Origin: Arctopsyche grandis
Lineage: Eukaryota > Arthropoda > Insecta > Trichoptera > Hydropsychidae
Reading direction: 5' to 3'
Assembly (NCBI RefSeq): GCF_051622035.1
Contig: NC_135360.1
Span: forward strand, 2,104,001-2,168,000
Length of the DNA: 64,000 nt
Part shown: positions 1 to 9,891 of the stretch, one piece after another
How the letters are laid out: each line of letters opens with the position of its first letter
Numbering within the stretch: position 1 is the stretch's first letter
The notes under the pieces: model-generated
Databases searched by the model: none
What the model saw: the letters and a program-made list of their open reading frames with translations, nothing else
Told to the model about the DNA's origin: nothing
Translations under genes and position numbers: made by a program

Positions 1-43
1 GTTGAATGAATGTTCTGCTTGGAATCGAATCACATGAACTTAC

Positions 44-472
44 CTCGCCATTGTTTGGTGGAAAATCACCATTCGACTCGTCTTCCCACGTCAGATTTTC
101 CAGTAGGACTTCCTCTGGCTTGATTTCCAAAGACTCGTTCAGTCTCATCCTCGTCGTTTCGTCACTCTTACGACAAACGATTCGAAAGCTGTCGAGCAAT
201 TCCAGATTGTTGACACACGAATGGCATATCATATCTGGCAGAAGGTCACCTTTCTGAACCTGCAAACGCCAAAGATGATTATGATTGCGAGGGTTAAGAG
301 ATGAGGATCAGCGATAGCAATGGGCCAGTTCATTAGTATCATATGAACTTACCCGCAGCTGACAGCAAGTCCAAATGCGTTGCACCAAACGCTCTGGATC
401 TTCTGGAGGCTCGTCATAGATGGAGACGAAAGCCTCTCTTGGGGCTGAGCTGAGGCAAAGTCTGCACTCCAT
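44..472 (-). CDS. ZAD zinc-finger gene copy A, first two exons (partial)
   Basis: Seen: two exons on the minus strand, 353-472 (40 codons from ATG, beginning MECRLCL) and 44-259 (72 codons), both phase 0 with GTAAGT donors at 352 and 43. They match the first two exons of the complete gene at 6086-9371 in length, phase and most residues. The paired cysteines of the zinc-finger-associated domain are present: CxxC at residues 3-6 in exon 1 and a CHSC motif in exon 2. Known: ZAD is an arthropod N-terminal dimerisation domain of C2H2 transcription factors. Inferred: the finger exon lies left of position 1, so this is a tandem paralogue cut by the window edge. One difference is WTCC here against WTGC in the other copy. 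Both exons are open, so it may be functional. Confidence 0.8.
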
Positions 473-763
473 CGCTACGTGTGAACTACAACAGTACAAC
501 AGTATAACAGCACAACAGCACAACAAGCACAACAGTCTGGAGAGTGGAGTTTCGGGGAACGACAAGTGACAGTGCTAAAGTTGAAGAACGCACACGGGCG
601 GCCGAATTGGGGTGGCAGCCGGGCAGCCGTCACGATGACAATTTAAATTTCGATCCAGAAAATTGTTTGTTTGTAATCTCAATAATAGAGTATTTTCAAA
701 CGTGTCTATTACAATTATTTTTCACCATCATAATGGCGGACTTGATTTCCACATATATTGATG

Positions 764-967
764 GGTAATTGGACTATTCGTCACATATGAGTGGTCACAA
801 AGACAATTTTTGCCATGAAAATCGCGAATACACAATATTTGGCACTCAAGTTCTCGTTACTATGATAGTTATCGTTAGTATGATGGACTTTTCGGCTGCC
901 AGATGTTCCGTTATAGAGATTTTAGTGACTTTGTGACGAGTAATTTGTGACCAGTAATCACCGAACC
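764..967. mobile_element. Foldback MITE, GGTCACA-rich, perfect 9-bp TSD
   Basis: A 204-bp element starting GGTAATTGG and ending CACCGAACC, with related inverted ends, flanked on both sides by ATATTGATG (755-763 and 968-976). It sits inside the 260-bp array. Relatives are at 1320-1538, 46514-47065 and 63607-63689. A 9-bp duplication is what Mutator-like transposases make, but no transposase is present, so the superfamily is inferred. Confidence 0.75.
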
Positions 968-1319
968 ATATTGATGACCAAATTGAGCAAAATGGCAATT
1001 TTTGAAAACGATCGGATAAGAACCCAAATTTCGTCAGACAAAATCAGACGTAAAAATCGAAAGCGAAGTGAGAAGAGTAAAATTATTATTTTGAATAAGA
1101 AATACACAATTAAAAAAAAGTTTTTTAAAAACATACCTCTTGTATAATTTGTATATAAAATTATTATTTTGAATAAAAACACCAATATTTTTTTATACTA
1201 CCGCCATCTATGTATAAAATTAATGACTACCAACTGTCACCGAGATTAAAAATCTTCGGACCTGATATGCTTCTTATACGATATTTTATCTCTATCGTAA
1301 TGGCGGAGGCTCCATTTAC

Positions 1320-1538
1320 GGTTCGGTGATTACCAGTCAAATGTGAACCGGTCACAGGACAACCGGTCGCTCTAGATCGGTCACACTAAAAATGGTCACG
1401 AGAAAACTGGTCACACCCTAAAATTGGTCAATCAGTTTTCTTGTGACCAGTTTTAGTGTGACGGGTGATCACGTGTGACCGATCTAGCGCGACCGGTTGT
1501 CCTGTGACTAGTTTACATATGACTAGTAGTCCGTTTAC
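1320..1538. mobile_element. Foldback MITE with repeated GGTCACA-like words
   Basis: A 219-bp element that is largely self-complementary. Its left half (GGTTCGGTGATTACCAGTCA, then several GGTCACA/CGGTCGC words) is the reverse complement of its right half. The flanks are TCCATTTAC and CCCATTTAC, an 8-of-9 target-site duplication. The left end is shared with 36010 and 46514. It lies inside the tandem array. Confidence 0.75.
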
Positions 1539-2190
1539 CCCATTTACTTATACATATTGATGACCAAAACGAGCAATATGGCAATGTATGAAAACGATCG
1601 GATAAGAAGCAAATCTTTTCCTGAATTGTAATCGTAAGTGAAACATAAAGCAGGTTTGTAATAAAAATACCAATAATTTTATTTTACTACCGCCATCTAT
1701 GTATGTATAAAACTAAAGACTACATAGACGTCACCCAGATTTGAAATTTGCAAACTTCAAACGCGTCTTAAACGATATTTTATCTCTATCGTAATGGCGG
1801 AAGATCCATTTACTTATATTGATGACCAAAATGAGCAATATGGCAAAGTATGAAAACGATCGGATAAGAAGCAAATCTTTTCCAGAATTGTAATCGGAAG
1901 TGAAACGTAAAGGAAGTTTGTAATAAAAATACCAATAATTTTATTTTACTACCGCCATCTATGTATAAAACTAAAGACTACATAGACGTCGCCCAGATTT
2001 GAAATTTGCAAACTTCAAACGCGTCTTAAACGATATTTTATCTCTATCGTAATGGCGGAAGATCCATTTACTTATATTGATGACCAAAATGAGCAATATG
2101 GCAAAGTATGAAAACGATCGGATAAGAGGCAAATCTTTTCCTGAATTGTAATCGTAAGTGAAACGTAAAGGAGGTTTGTAAGTAATAAAA

Positions 2191-2705
2191 AGTAACTAGT
2201 AATAAGTACACTCAGAGAGATTCTGACACTGGACAAGTCCGAGTATTTTTTTTTCTTTAATTTTTTCACCATTTGATTTCATTTGTTTAACTCATTTAAA
2301 AAAATAAAACACTAAATATAATTATATCAAATATATATTTTTTTTTTGATTATGTCGGAAAGCCACACTAAACATTAATCGGATGCTAAAATTAGAATTA
2401 GAATTAAAATTCGGAAAAAAGATGAATAAAATGATGATTTGGTTAATTTAGTAACTAATTTTTAGAATGCGGAAAGGTCCATTATCCATCGACACTGGTC
2501 TTCCATCCTGGAAGATCAGTGTCCCAGCCTATGGAAACTCGGTCGAATTTTTAAGAGGATCGTTTACTGTATGAGTGAAATTTTAATCTACTCTTTTCCA
2601 TTTGGGCCTCGCAGGGATGCGGATCTAAGTTTCCCATCCGATTTTGCGTTATTTCCACTAGTCGCCACCGGTGTCGGGTCGATAGCTCACACACATACTA
2701 ATGGT
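2191..2705. other. Non-coding spacer
   Basis: AT-rich spacer between the tandem array and the hAT-like foldback. I see a short imperfect hairpin near 2492-2522 (two CACTG words around a TCTTCCATCCTGGAAGA core) and a 28-bp stretch near 2207-2234 that recurs at about 9675. No gene is seen. Confidence 0.4.
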
Positions 2706-2713
2706 CCGTACGC

Positions 2714-3615
2714 ACCAAACCAACGACGATTTTGGGCCAACTTTTAAAACCAGTAGCGTACAAAATATCGAAATAAAAATTAAATAAAAAAATTGAAATT
2801 AAATATCAAAATTAAGCTAACGAGCGAGATTGAGCTAAAATTAGATCATCGTTGATGTTTTGAAATACAACAATGTTTTGAATTACGACGATACGCATTA
2901 CAACCAGAGAAATATTATAATTACGAGCGAAAAAAACCTTGTTATTGTTTCTTATAAGTCGTCACGATATACTACTGTGTTTCGCCGTCGATGAAATATT
3001 TAACAAAAAAAATGTCGGTGATTTGTCAAAGGGTTTTTTTTCTTTCGTCGAAATAAAATTAATAATCACACATTATCCGATAAATTTTACCTCTGAGATG
3101 GATTTAATTAATTGATTTATTTCGACGAGAAACAATTGAAGACTAAAAAAATTTCATTTGATAAACCGACAACGTGCCGGGTTGGGACCATCGCTCGGTC
3201 ACTCATACTAACACATGATATGTTCTCAGTAACTGCGCATTACGGGGAAGTAAAAATAATAATTCTTTGATTTTTTTTCGATCTTAGTGCGTATCTTCGT
3301 AAGTCAAAACATCTTCGACAAACAAAAGTCGAGGATTACCTGTATGTGATTGTTGATGATCTAATTTTAGGTCAATCTTGAAAATTTATTTAAATTGGGC
3401 ATGTTCTGTTTTAACTTTCAATATTTTATTTTAAATTTAATATATTGATTATAATTTTATTTTGATATTTGAATTTAATTTTAATATAATAATAATATTT
3501 TTAATTTTGATATTTAATTTCAATTTTTAAATTTAATTTTTATTTCGATATTTTGTACGCTACTGGTTTTATCCTGCTGGTTAAAACATTGGACCAAAAT
3601 CGTCGTTGGTTTGGT
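2714..3615. mobile_element. Non-autonomous hAT-like foldback element, 8-bp TSD
   Basis: A 902-bp element with long terminal inverted repeats of roughly 120-130 bp (one indel). The ends are ACCAAACCAACGACGATTTT and its reverse complement, and the flanks are perfect CCGTACGC duplications (2706-2713 and 3616-3623). An 8-bp duplication is typical of hAT transposases. The interior is AT-rich with no open frame of note, so it must have been moved in trans. Confidence 0.85.
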
Positions 3616-3822
3616 CCGTACGCAGCATAACAGACATTTGTTTACGTTTTCACATTTGACGTTTGACGTGTGTGTACTCTATACTGCGACATATATAATC
3701 CAATAATGAGTCAGTGTACACTTTTCTTCGAAGCCGATGATATAGCTGAACACCATCTAACATCTTCTACCCCTCCTCTATCATGTCCAACTTTTCTAAA
3801 GAATACAAACACAACCCCGTGG

Positions 3823-3872
3823 GTTCAATATCAGATGACGGTTTATCCATAAACCGTCATCTGATATTGAAC
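3823..3872. repeat. Perfect 23-bp hairpin with 4-nt loop
   Basis: Arms at 3823-3845 and 3850-3872 are exact reverse complements around the loop TCCA. No longer inverted repeat surrounds it and I see no duplication at its edges. It could be an element end, a snap-back artefact or a structured RNA site. I cannot assign it. Confidence 0.85.
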
Positions 3873-3973
3873 TTTTTGTGATCTGTCGGCGATGCACAAA
3901 ACGTAATTCAAACCAGTCGTTTCAATTTCTGTAACTTTATTTTTATTCGTGTTTCAATTCCTTTTCGAAGCCA

Positions 3974-4002
3974 CCCGTTGAAATTAACGGGCAGAACACT
4001 AG
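3974..4002 (+). mobile_element. Helitron-type 3' terminus
   Basis: A hairpin (stem CCCGTT/AACGGG at 3974-3979 and 3986-3991) is followed by CAGAACACTAG and then T at 4003. A hairpin 8-12 nt before a terminal CTAG with T following is the signature of a Helitron 3' end. The 5' end was not located and the rest is assumed decayed or replaced. Confidence 0.55.
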
Positions 4003-4110
4003 TAATAATATAATTATAAAAAAAATATTCCTTTCAACCATATTTCTTAACCTTTGAAGGACGGAGCGTCGAGATCGAACGAGTGTCCCGAACGGGGGTC
4101 GAGTAAGACC

Positions 4111-4308
4111 CAGTGCCGGTTTTAGGGGGGGGCTAGGTCAGGCGGCACTCGAGGGCGCCGAACGATGCGCCAAAGGCGCTTTAAAATTTAAAATTAGAGC
4201 GCCAAGTCATTCAAAATTTTAGATTAGAGCGCCAAAAGGTGAGAGTTCTTTCTAAGGGTGTTTAGAAAAAATTTCCCGAGGGCACTATCGGGTGTAAGGC
4301 CGGCACTG
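4111..4308. mobile_element. hAT-type MITE, family 1
   Basis: A 198-bp element with ends CAGTGCCGG and CCGGCACTG, flanked by GTAAGACC (4103-4110) and GTAAGACG (4309-4316), 7 of 8 matching. CAGTG-type termini with 8-bp duplications are typical of hAT. A second copy with a perfect duplication is at 36305-36525. The internal GCGCCAAA/GAGCGCC words are shared. Confidence 0.85.
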
Positions 4309-4316
4309 GTAAGACG

Positions 4317-4958
4317 CCAGTATTTTTTAATCAAAATACACTTTTTCTCAATACAAATGGGTTCAATACATATATCTTATTAATCATCAACATAAAAAAG
4401 TTTTAGTCCTATAGCATGTTTTTGACTATTTTTGTATTAAAAAATAACCACAAGCATCAACACGCAAACGCACATACATAGGTAAGGCCAACAGGCGACT
4501 GCATGACTCAATAGCCACGCGCCAAAAGCGACGAAAATATAGCTGTCTCTTTCTCTCGCATTGATTCATCGCTCGACAAGAATATGCAAGCGAACAGTCA
4601 AAAACATGATTTATCGCTACCGCCTTTAAATCATACTTTGGAACGTAGAAATGTATTTTTTTACGATGTACCCCATTTCTAAATCATACAAAATCTATTA
4701 AAATAAATTTATTGTAGTTCATTCTAGGAATAAGAAATATAGGGTGTGTAGCTTTGAAAACCACATAGTTTTTACGAGAAACGTAAAACTTAAAACCCCC
4801 CCCCCCCACTTCGGTGAGGGGGTTTAATACAGCACATAGTACAGGAAGGTCACTGATTCCGATTACTTTTGAAATCTGACCAGGTCCGCCGAGAGGAATC
4901 CTGCGCCCGATGACAAACTAAAAAAAAAACTTATAGATGTAGGAATTTAATTACTTAA
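4317..4958. other. Non-coding spacer with poly-C tract
   Basis: AT-rich sequence with no open frame of interest. A C-run at about 4796-4808 is followed by CACTTCGGTGAGGGGG, so the two form a G/C hairpin. No element boundaries were found. Confidence 0.4.
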
Positions 4959-5187
4959 TGTAAGAGTGGAGTCAAATAGTTGTTGCACGTTAGCGTTAGT
5001 TATTGACAGTTGGTACCCCATAGAGCGATTGAATGCGGGCCACTGTGATTGGCCGGAGTGTCAGCGAGTCGTTGAATCATGCTTGATGCGAATGGAGTGT
5101 TAGATTGGCCGTATAAACATTACAACGAATAAAAGACTTGCTATAAAGTCGCCTATCATTTCTCCCTCTTCACGATCTTCCCTTACA
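4959..5187 (+). mobile_element. Candidate solo LTR, about 230 bp
   Basis: The segment begins TGTAAG and ends CTTACA (inverted LTR-like termini). It contains TATAAA (5115), AATAAA (5131) and a second TATAAAG shortly after. I found no target-site duplication, so this is tentative and could be an unrelated promoter-like repeat. Confidence 0.35.
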
Positions 5188-5462
5188 TGAATCCCCACAT
5201 TTTTAGTGTACGAAGAATCTATCAGAACTATTAGAAAAATACCCATGTTGATATTGGTTGATATTTTTTTAAATAATTGAATAAGAAAGTGTAGTACATA
5301 TAACAGTTACGATTTCACATGGACACAAAGAATGCGTGGATCGAAAAATAAAAAAAACATTTAGCATTAAATAAATACATATATTTTTAAGTAGAATAAT
5401 ATAACATCAGTCAGTCGGGCATCCCGACACAGGGCCCCTCGAGTAGGAAAAGCAAAAAATGA

Positions 5463-6070
5463 TTATGATTTTATCCTGATCCTGTTTATGATTATAACCA
5501 AAAAGGAACATGGATGGATAGAGATCTTTGAAGATTGGTTCAAAACTAAATGTGTTCCTGAAACGAAAGTACAGGGGTTGCCACAGAAAGCAGTATTTTT
5601 AATAGATAATGCTGCTTCCCATCTGAATGTAACTACATATATAAAAAACAAACAACGGTCTTTTGATATCTAAATTTTAACCGCCTAATGTTACAAGCAG
5701 TGGCGGCTCGTGAGAATTCTTTAGAGGTTTAGTAGCTCGTTGACCATACTGGTGATCAAATTCAGACAAAAATAGCATGCATATATACTATACTGGGAGG
5801 TCTGCAGCCCTGCAGCCCATATGGACGGCAAAAATAGCATGAATTTTTATTATTCTGGGAGGCTGTAGCCTCGCAGCCCATATAGACGAGCCGCCACTGG
5901 TTACAAGTCTAATTCAGCCGTCGTATTATCGATGAAACCGTTTTACCTTGCTGGTCTTCTCAAAACTCTTGCTAAGACGACTCGATTATACACGGAATAG
6001 CAAAGTCTTGGTAGAAAGTAAAATCAATGAGACCGCTTCGATCATGGAGGAAGATATCAAAAATTCGTTT
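5463..6070 (+). pseudogene. Tigger/pogo-like DDE transposase relic
   Basis: The frame at 5488-5673 reads WFKTKCVPETK... and VFLIDNAASH, the second-aspartate region of pogo/Tigger (DDE_1) transposases. Removing the MITE at 5698-5899 with one copy of its duplication rejoins the frame into PPNVTSLIQP, the conserved block that follows in this family (usually PPNTTSLIQPMDQG). A stop codon (TGA) comes four codons later, so the copy is dead. Only the C-terminal half of the catalytic domain is recognisable. The relic ends just downstream of the ZAD gene's stop codon. Confidence 0.75.
5698..5899. mobile_element. hAT-type MITE inserted in the transposase relic
   Basis: A 202-bp element with ends CAGTGGCGGCTCGT and ACGAGCCGCCACTG, flanked by perfect GTTACAAG duplications (5690-5697, 5900-5907). 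It carries an internal direct repeat (GGGAGG, GCAGCCCATAT, AAAAATAGCATG words). It splits a codon-continuous stretch of the Tigger-like transposase, so it is younger than that element. Confidence 0.9.
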
Positions 6071-6085
6071 CGGATAATCGAGAGT

Positions 6086-9000
6086 TCACTTTTTATGAAT
6101 ATTCATATGTTTATAGAGGTAAGTCTTCTGATTAAAAGATTTTAAACAAATAGAGCATTTGTGTGGCTTTAGCCCACTGTGAATATTCATATGTTTATCG
6201 AGGGAACGCTTCAGGGAAAAAGAGCTTGAACAAATATCACATTTGTGCAGCTTTAACCCACTATGAGTATTCATATGCACAACGAGGGAAGACTTCAGAG
6301 AAAAAGATCTCGAACAAATATCACATTTGTGTAGGTTTAGTCCACTATGAATGTTCATATGTGAAACGAGGTATTGCTTCTGAGAATAAGATCTTGAACA
6401 AATACCACATTGGTGTGACTTTGTCCCACTGTGAATATCCATATGCCTGAGGAGGTAAGACTGTGTTTTGAAATATTTTAAGCAAATATCACATTTGAAC
6501 GGCTTTTCGTCAGAGTGGAGACTCAAATGTTTCACAAGGTACTTTTTTGTAACAAATGATTTTAAACAAATGTCACATTTATGTGTATTTACACCACTGT
6601 GAAATTTCGTATGTTCATCGAGGTAAGACTTTGTTTTGAAAGATTTCATGCAAATATCACATTTGAACGGCTTTTCTCCCGAGTGTGCACTCAGGTGTCT
6701 CGCAAGTTGGCGTTTTCGAACGAATGACTTTGGACAAATGTTACATTTGTGTAGCTTTACCTCAATATGCATATCCATATGCTGAAGGAGGTAAGACTTT
6801 GTTTTGAAAGAACTTGAGCAAATATCACATTTGAACGGCTTTTCGTCAGAGTGGAGACTCAAATGTTTAGCAAGGTCCTGTTTTGTAAAAAATGATTTCG
6901 AACAAATGTCACATGTATGTGTATTTACCACGCTATGAAATTTCGTATGTTTATTGAGGTAGGACTTTGTTCTGAAAGATTTTGTGCAAATATCACATTT
7001 GAACGGTGTTTCTTCCGAGTGTGCACTCAGGTGTCTCACAAGTTGACGTTTTCCACCGAATGACTTTGGACAAATGTCACATTTGTGTAGCTTTACCTCA
7101 ATATGAATATCCATATGATTATTGAGGTAAGACTTTGTTTTGAAAGAACTTGAGCAAATATCACATTTGAACGGTTTTTCCCCAGAGTGGAGCCTCGAGT
7201 GTCGCACAAGTTGACTCTTTTGAATGAATGTCTTTGAACAAATGTCACATTTGTGTGACTTTACATTAATATGAATATTCTTATGTATAGTGAGGTGAGT
7301 CTTTCTGCTGAAAGATTTTAAGCAAATATCACATTTGAACGGTTTCTCCCCAGAGTGGAGAATCAAATGTTGCGCAAGGCTCTGTTTTGAAGTAAATGAT
7401 TTCAAGCAAATGTCACATGTGTATGTCCTTGCCCCACTGTGACTACTCATGTGTAAACTGAGGTCAAATTTTTCATCGAATGATTTTAGGCAAATATCAC
7501 ATTGGAACGGTTTCCCTCTAGAGTGTCGGCTCAGGTGTCTCGTGAGATAATCTTTCTGAATAAATGACTTTGGACAAATATCACATTTGTATGACTTTAC
7601 CCCAGTATGAATTTTCATATGTATAGAGAGTTTATAGTTTGTGCTGAAAGATTTGAAGCAAATATCACATTTGAATGTTTTTTCTCCATAATGGAGGCTC
7701 GTATGTTTTTCAAGATCATATTTTTTGAAGAATGACTGTGAACAAATATCACATTTGTGTGACTTTACCCCAACATGAGTTAACTTGTGTACAGTGAGGC
7801 TAGATTTCAGAGAAAAAGATTTTGTACAAATATTACACTTGTGTGGCTTTAACCCACTATGAATGTACATATGTTTTACGAGGGAAGACTTCAGGGCAAA
7901 AGATCTTGAACAAATATCACATTTGTGTATCTTTAACCCACTATGAGTAATCATATGTACGATGAGGGAAGACTTCAGAGAAAAAGACCTCGAACAAGTA
8001 TCACATTTGTAAAGGTTTAGCCCACTATGAATGTTCATATGTGAAACGAGGTATTGCTTCTGACAATAAGATCTTAAACAAATATCACATTTGTGTGGCT
8101 TTATCTCACTGTGAATATTCAAATGCCTGATGAGGTAAGGCTTTGTTTTGAAAGATTTTAAGCAACTATCACATTTGAACGATTTTTCCTCAGAGTGGAT
8201 AATCAAATGTTGCGCAAGGCTCTGTTTTGTTAAAAAATTTTTTAAACAAACGTCACATTTATGTGTCTTTACCCCACCATGAATTTCCATCTGTTTATGA
8301 ATACTCATGTGTGACCAGAGGTCGACTTTCACATTGAATGCTTTTGGGCAAATGTCACATTTGAAAAGTTTTTCTCCATAGTGGCGGCTCATGTGTCTTG
8401 CAAAGGCATATTTTTGAACGAATGACTTTGAACATATGTCACATTTATGTGGCTTTAACCCACTATGAATTATCATATGTGCACGGAGAGTATTCCTCTG
8501 ACAAAAAGATCTTGAACAAATATTACATTTGTGTGGCTTTATTCCACTGTGAATTTTCATATGCTGATAGAGGTAAGACTTTGTTTTGACAGATTTTAAG
8601 CAAATATCACATTTGAACGGTTTTTCCTCAGAGTGGCAGGTCAGGTGTCTCGTAAGTCGACATTTTCGAACGAATGGCTTTAAACAAAATTCACATTCGT
8701 ATAGTTTTTTTTTAGTATGGGATGTTGTCTGTGTCACTTCTTCACTATTATCCTTCAATTCAGGTGTGCAATTATCATTTGCAGTAATTTCTCCTGTGTG
8801 TATCTACAAAATAAGCAAAACGCTAGTTAATTAACATTAAATCTGTAATTTTATAGTAAGTCAAGATATCATTTTAAGCGTGAATTTATTACCATTACAG
8901 TTAAATGAATGTTCTGCTTGGAATCGAATCATATGAACTTACCTCACCATTGTTTGGTGGCAAATCTCTATCCGGCACGTCTTCCCACATCAGATCATCC

Positions 9001-9371
9001 AGCAGAACTTCCTCCGGCTTGATTTCCAAAGACTTGTTCAGTCTCACCCTCGACGTTTCGTCACTCTTACGACAAGCGTTTCGAAAGCTGTCGAGCAATT
9101 CCAGATTGTTGACACACGAATGGCATATCATATCTGGCAGAAGGTCACCTTTTCGAACCTGCAAACGCCAAAGATAATAATGATTGCGAGGGTTAAGAGA
9201 TGAGGGTCAGCAATAGCAATGGGCCAGTTTATTAATATCATATGAACTTACCCGCAGCTGACAGCCAGTCCAAATGCGTTGCACCAAACCCTCTGGATCA
9301 CTTGCAAGTTCGTCATGGATGGAGACGAAAGCCTCTCCTGGGGCTGAGCCGAGGCAAAGTCTGCACTCCAT
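6086..9371 (-). CDS. ZAD-C2H2 zinc-finger protein, 31 fingers
   Basis: Three coding exons, all phase 0: 9252-9371 (40 codons from ATG, MECRLCL), 8943-9158 (72 codons) and 6086-8803 (905 codons plus stop), 1017 aa in all. Donors are GTAAGT (9251 and 8942); acceptors end TTTGCAG and TTTGTAG. Residues 1-112 form the ZAD domain (CRLC in exon 1, CHSC in exon 2), which in arthropod factors mediates dimerisation. A short linker leads to 31 consecutive C2H2 fingers with TGEKP-like linkers (SGLKPHKCDIC, SGEKPFKCDIC). Fingers 19-21 and 23-25 are near copies, as are 8-10 and 28-30, showing internal block duplication. The likely role is a nuclear DNA-binding regulator; the target is unknown. The last exon ends about 15 bp from a transposase relic. 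The start is chosen because the upstream frame has no ATG and the paralogue uses the same one. Confidence 0.92.
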
Positions 9372-9733
9372 CTCTACGTGTGCACTACAATAGTACAACA
9401 GTACAACAGTATAATAGCACAACAAGCACAACAGTACGGAGAGTGGAGTTTCGGAGAACGACAATGTCACAATGACAAATCAAATTCGAACCAGAAAATT
9501 GTTTTTTTGCAAACAATTGTTGATGTCGGTGTATCGGGGGTGTTGAAATGATAGAGCGTGTCTGTCAAACTCACCGAACTCGCATGTCCCAGTGCTGCCA
9601 CCCTGCATAAAGGCCGGTGTGGCAACGCTCAAGATCGTTTGTTCGGCAAGCCTCCACACAATTTTCTCAAAAAGTACACTCGGAGAGATTCTGACACTGA
9701 GCTTTGGTTTATTTTTATTTATTTTACATATAT
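9372..9733 (-). promoter_or_regulatory. 5' flank of the ZAD gene, duplicated in copy A
   Basis: About 110 bp upstream of the start codon is shared with the sequence upstream of copy A (473-570 there), including the CAACAGTACAACAG repeats and GAGAGTGGAGTTTCGG. Similarity resumes weakly at about 9485 and 650 (ATCCAGAAAATTGTT-like). Copy A has extra sequence between these blocks. A TATA box is not obvious. The shared part is the probable promoter and 5' UTR. Confidence 0.45.
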
Positions 9734-9891
9734 ACCAGGAAGGCCTTACAGGTAAACCCCATTGCGCCTTCCTGGCCAATTACAATGCAGCATTTTATAT
9801 AAATCACTGAATTACGAGACACTGAAAAACTCGCAAATCAATGAGACATCTACCAATGTGTACACAAACTTATTTATTGCTCATTAATTAA

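Larger units (their letters stand above)
690..2190. repeat. Tandem array of about 260-bp units
   Basis: A unit containing AATGGCGGAAGATCCATTTA followed by TATATTGATGACC and a conserved ATCGGATAAGA block recurs with phase markers at about 1559, 1821 and 2079 (steps of 262 and 258 bp). More diverged partial units precede 1559 and are split by two foldback MITEs. The same sequence lies inverted inside the MITE in a CFAP57 intron (27791-28203). The array is therefore probably built from a mobile element rather than being a pure satellite. No coding potential is seen. Confidence 0.8.

Noticed and set aside
6163-8834. Plus-strand frames such as MALAHCEYSYVYRG and MTDFKQISH
   Set aside because: Antisense translations of the zinc-finger repeats.
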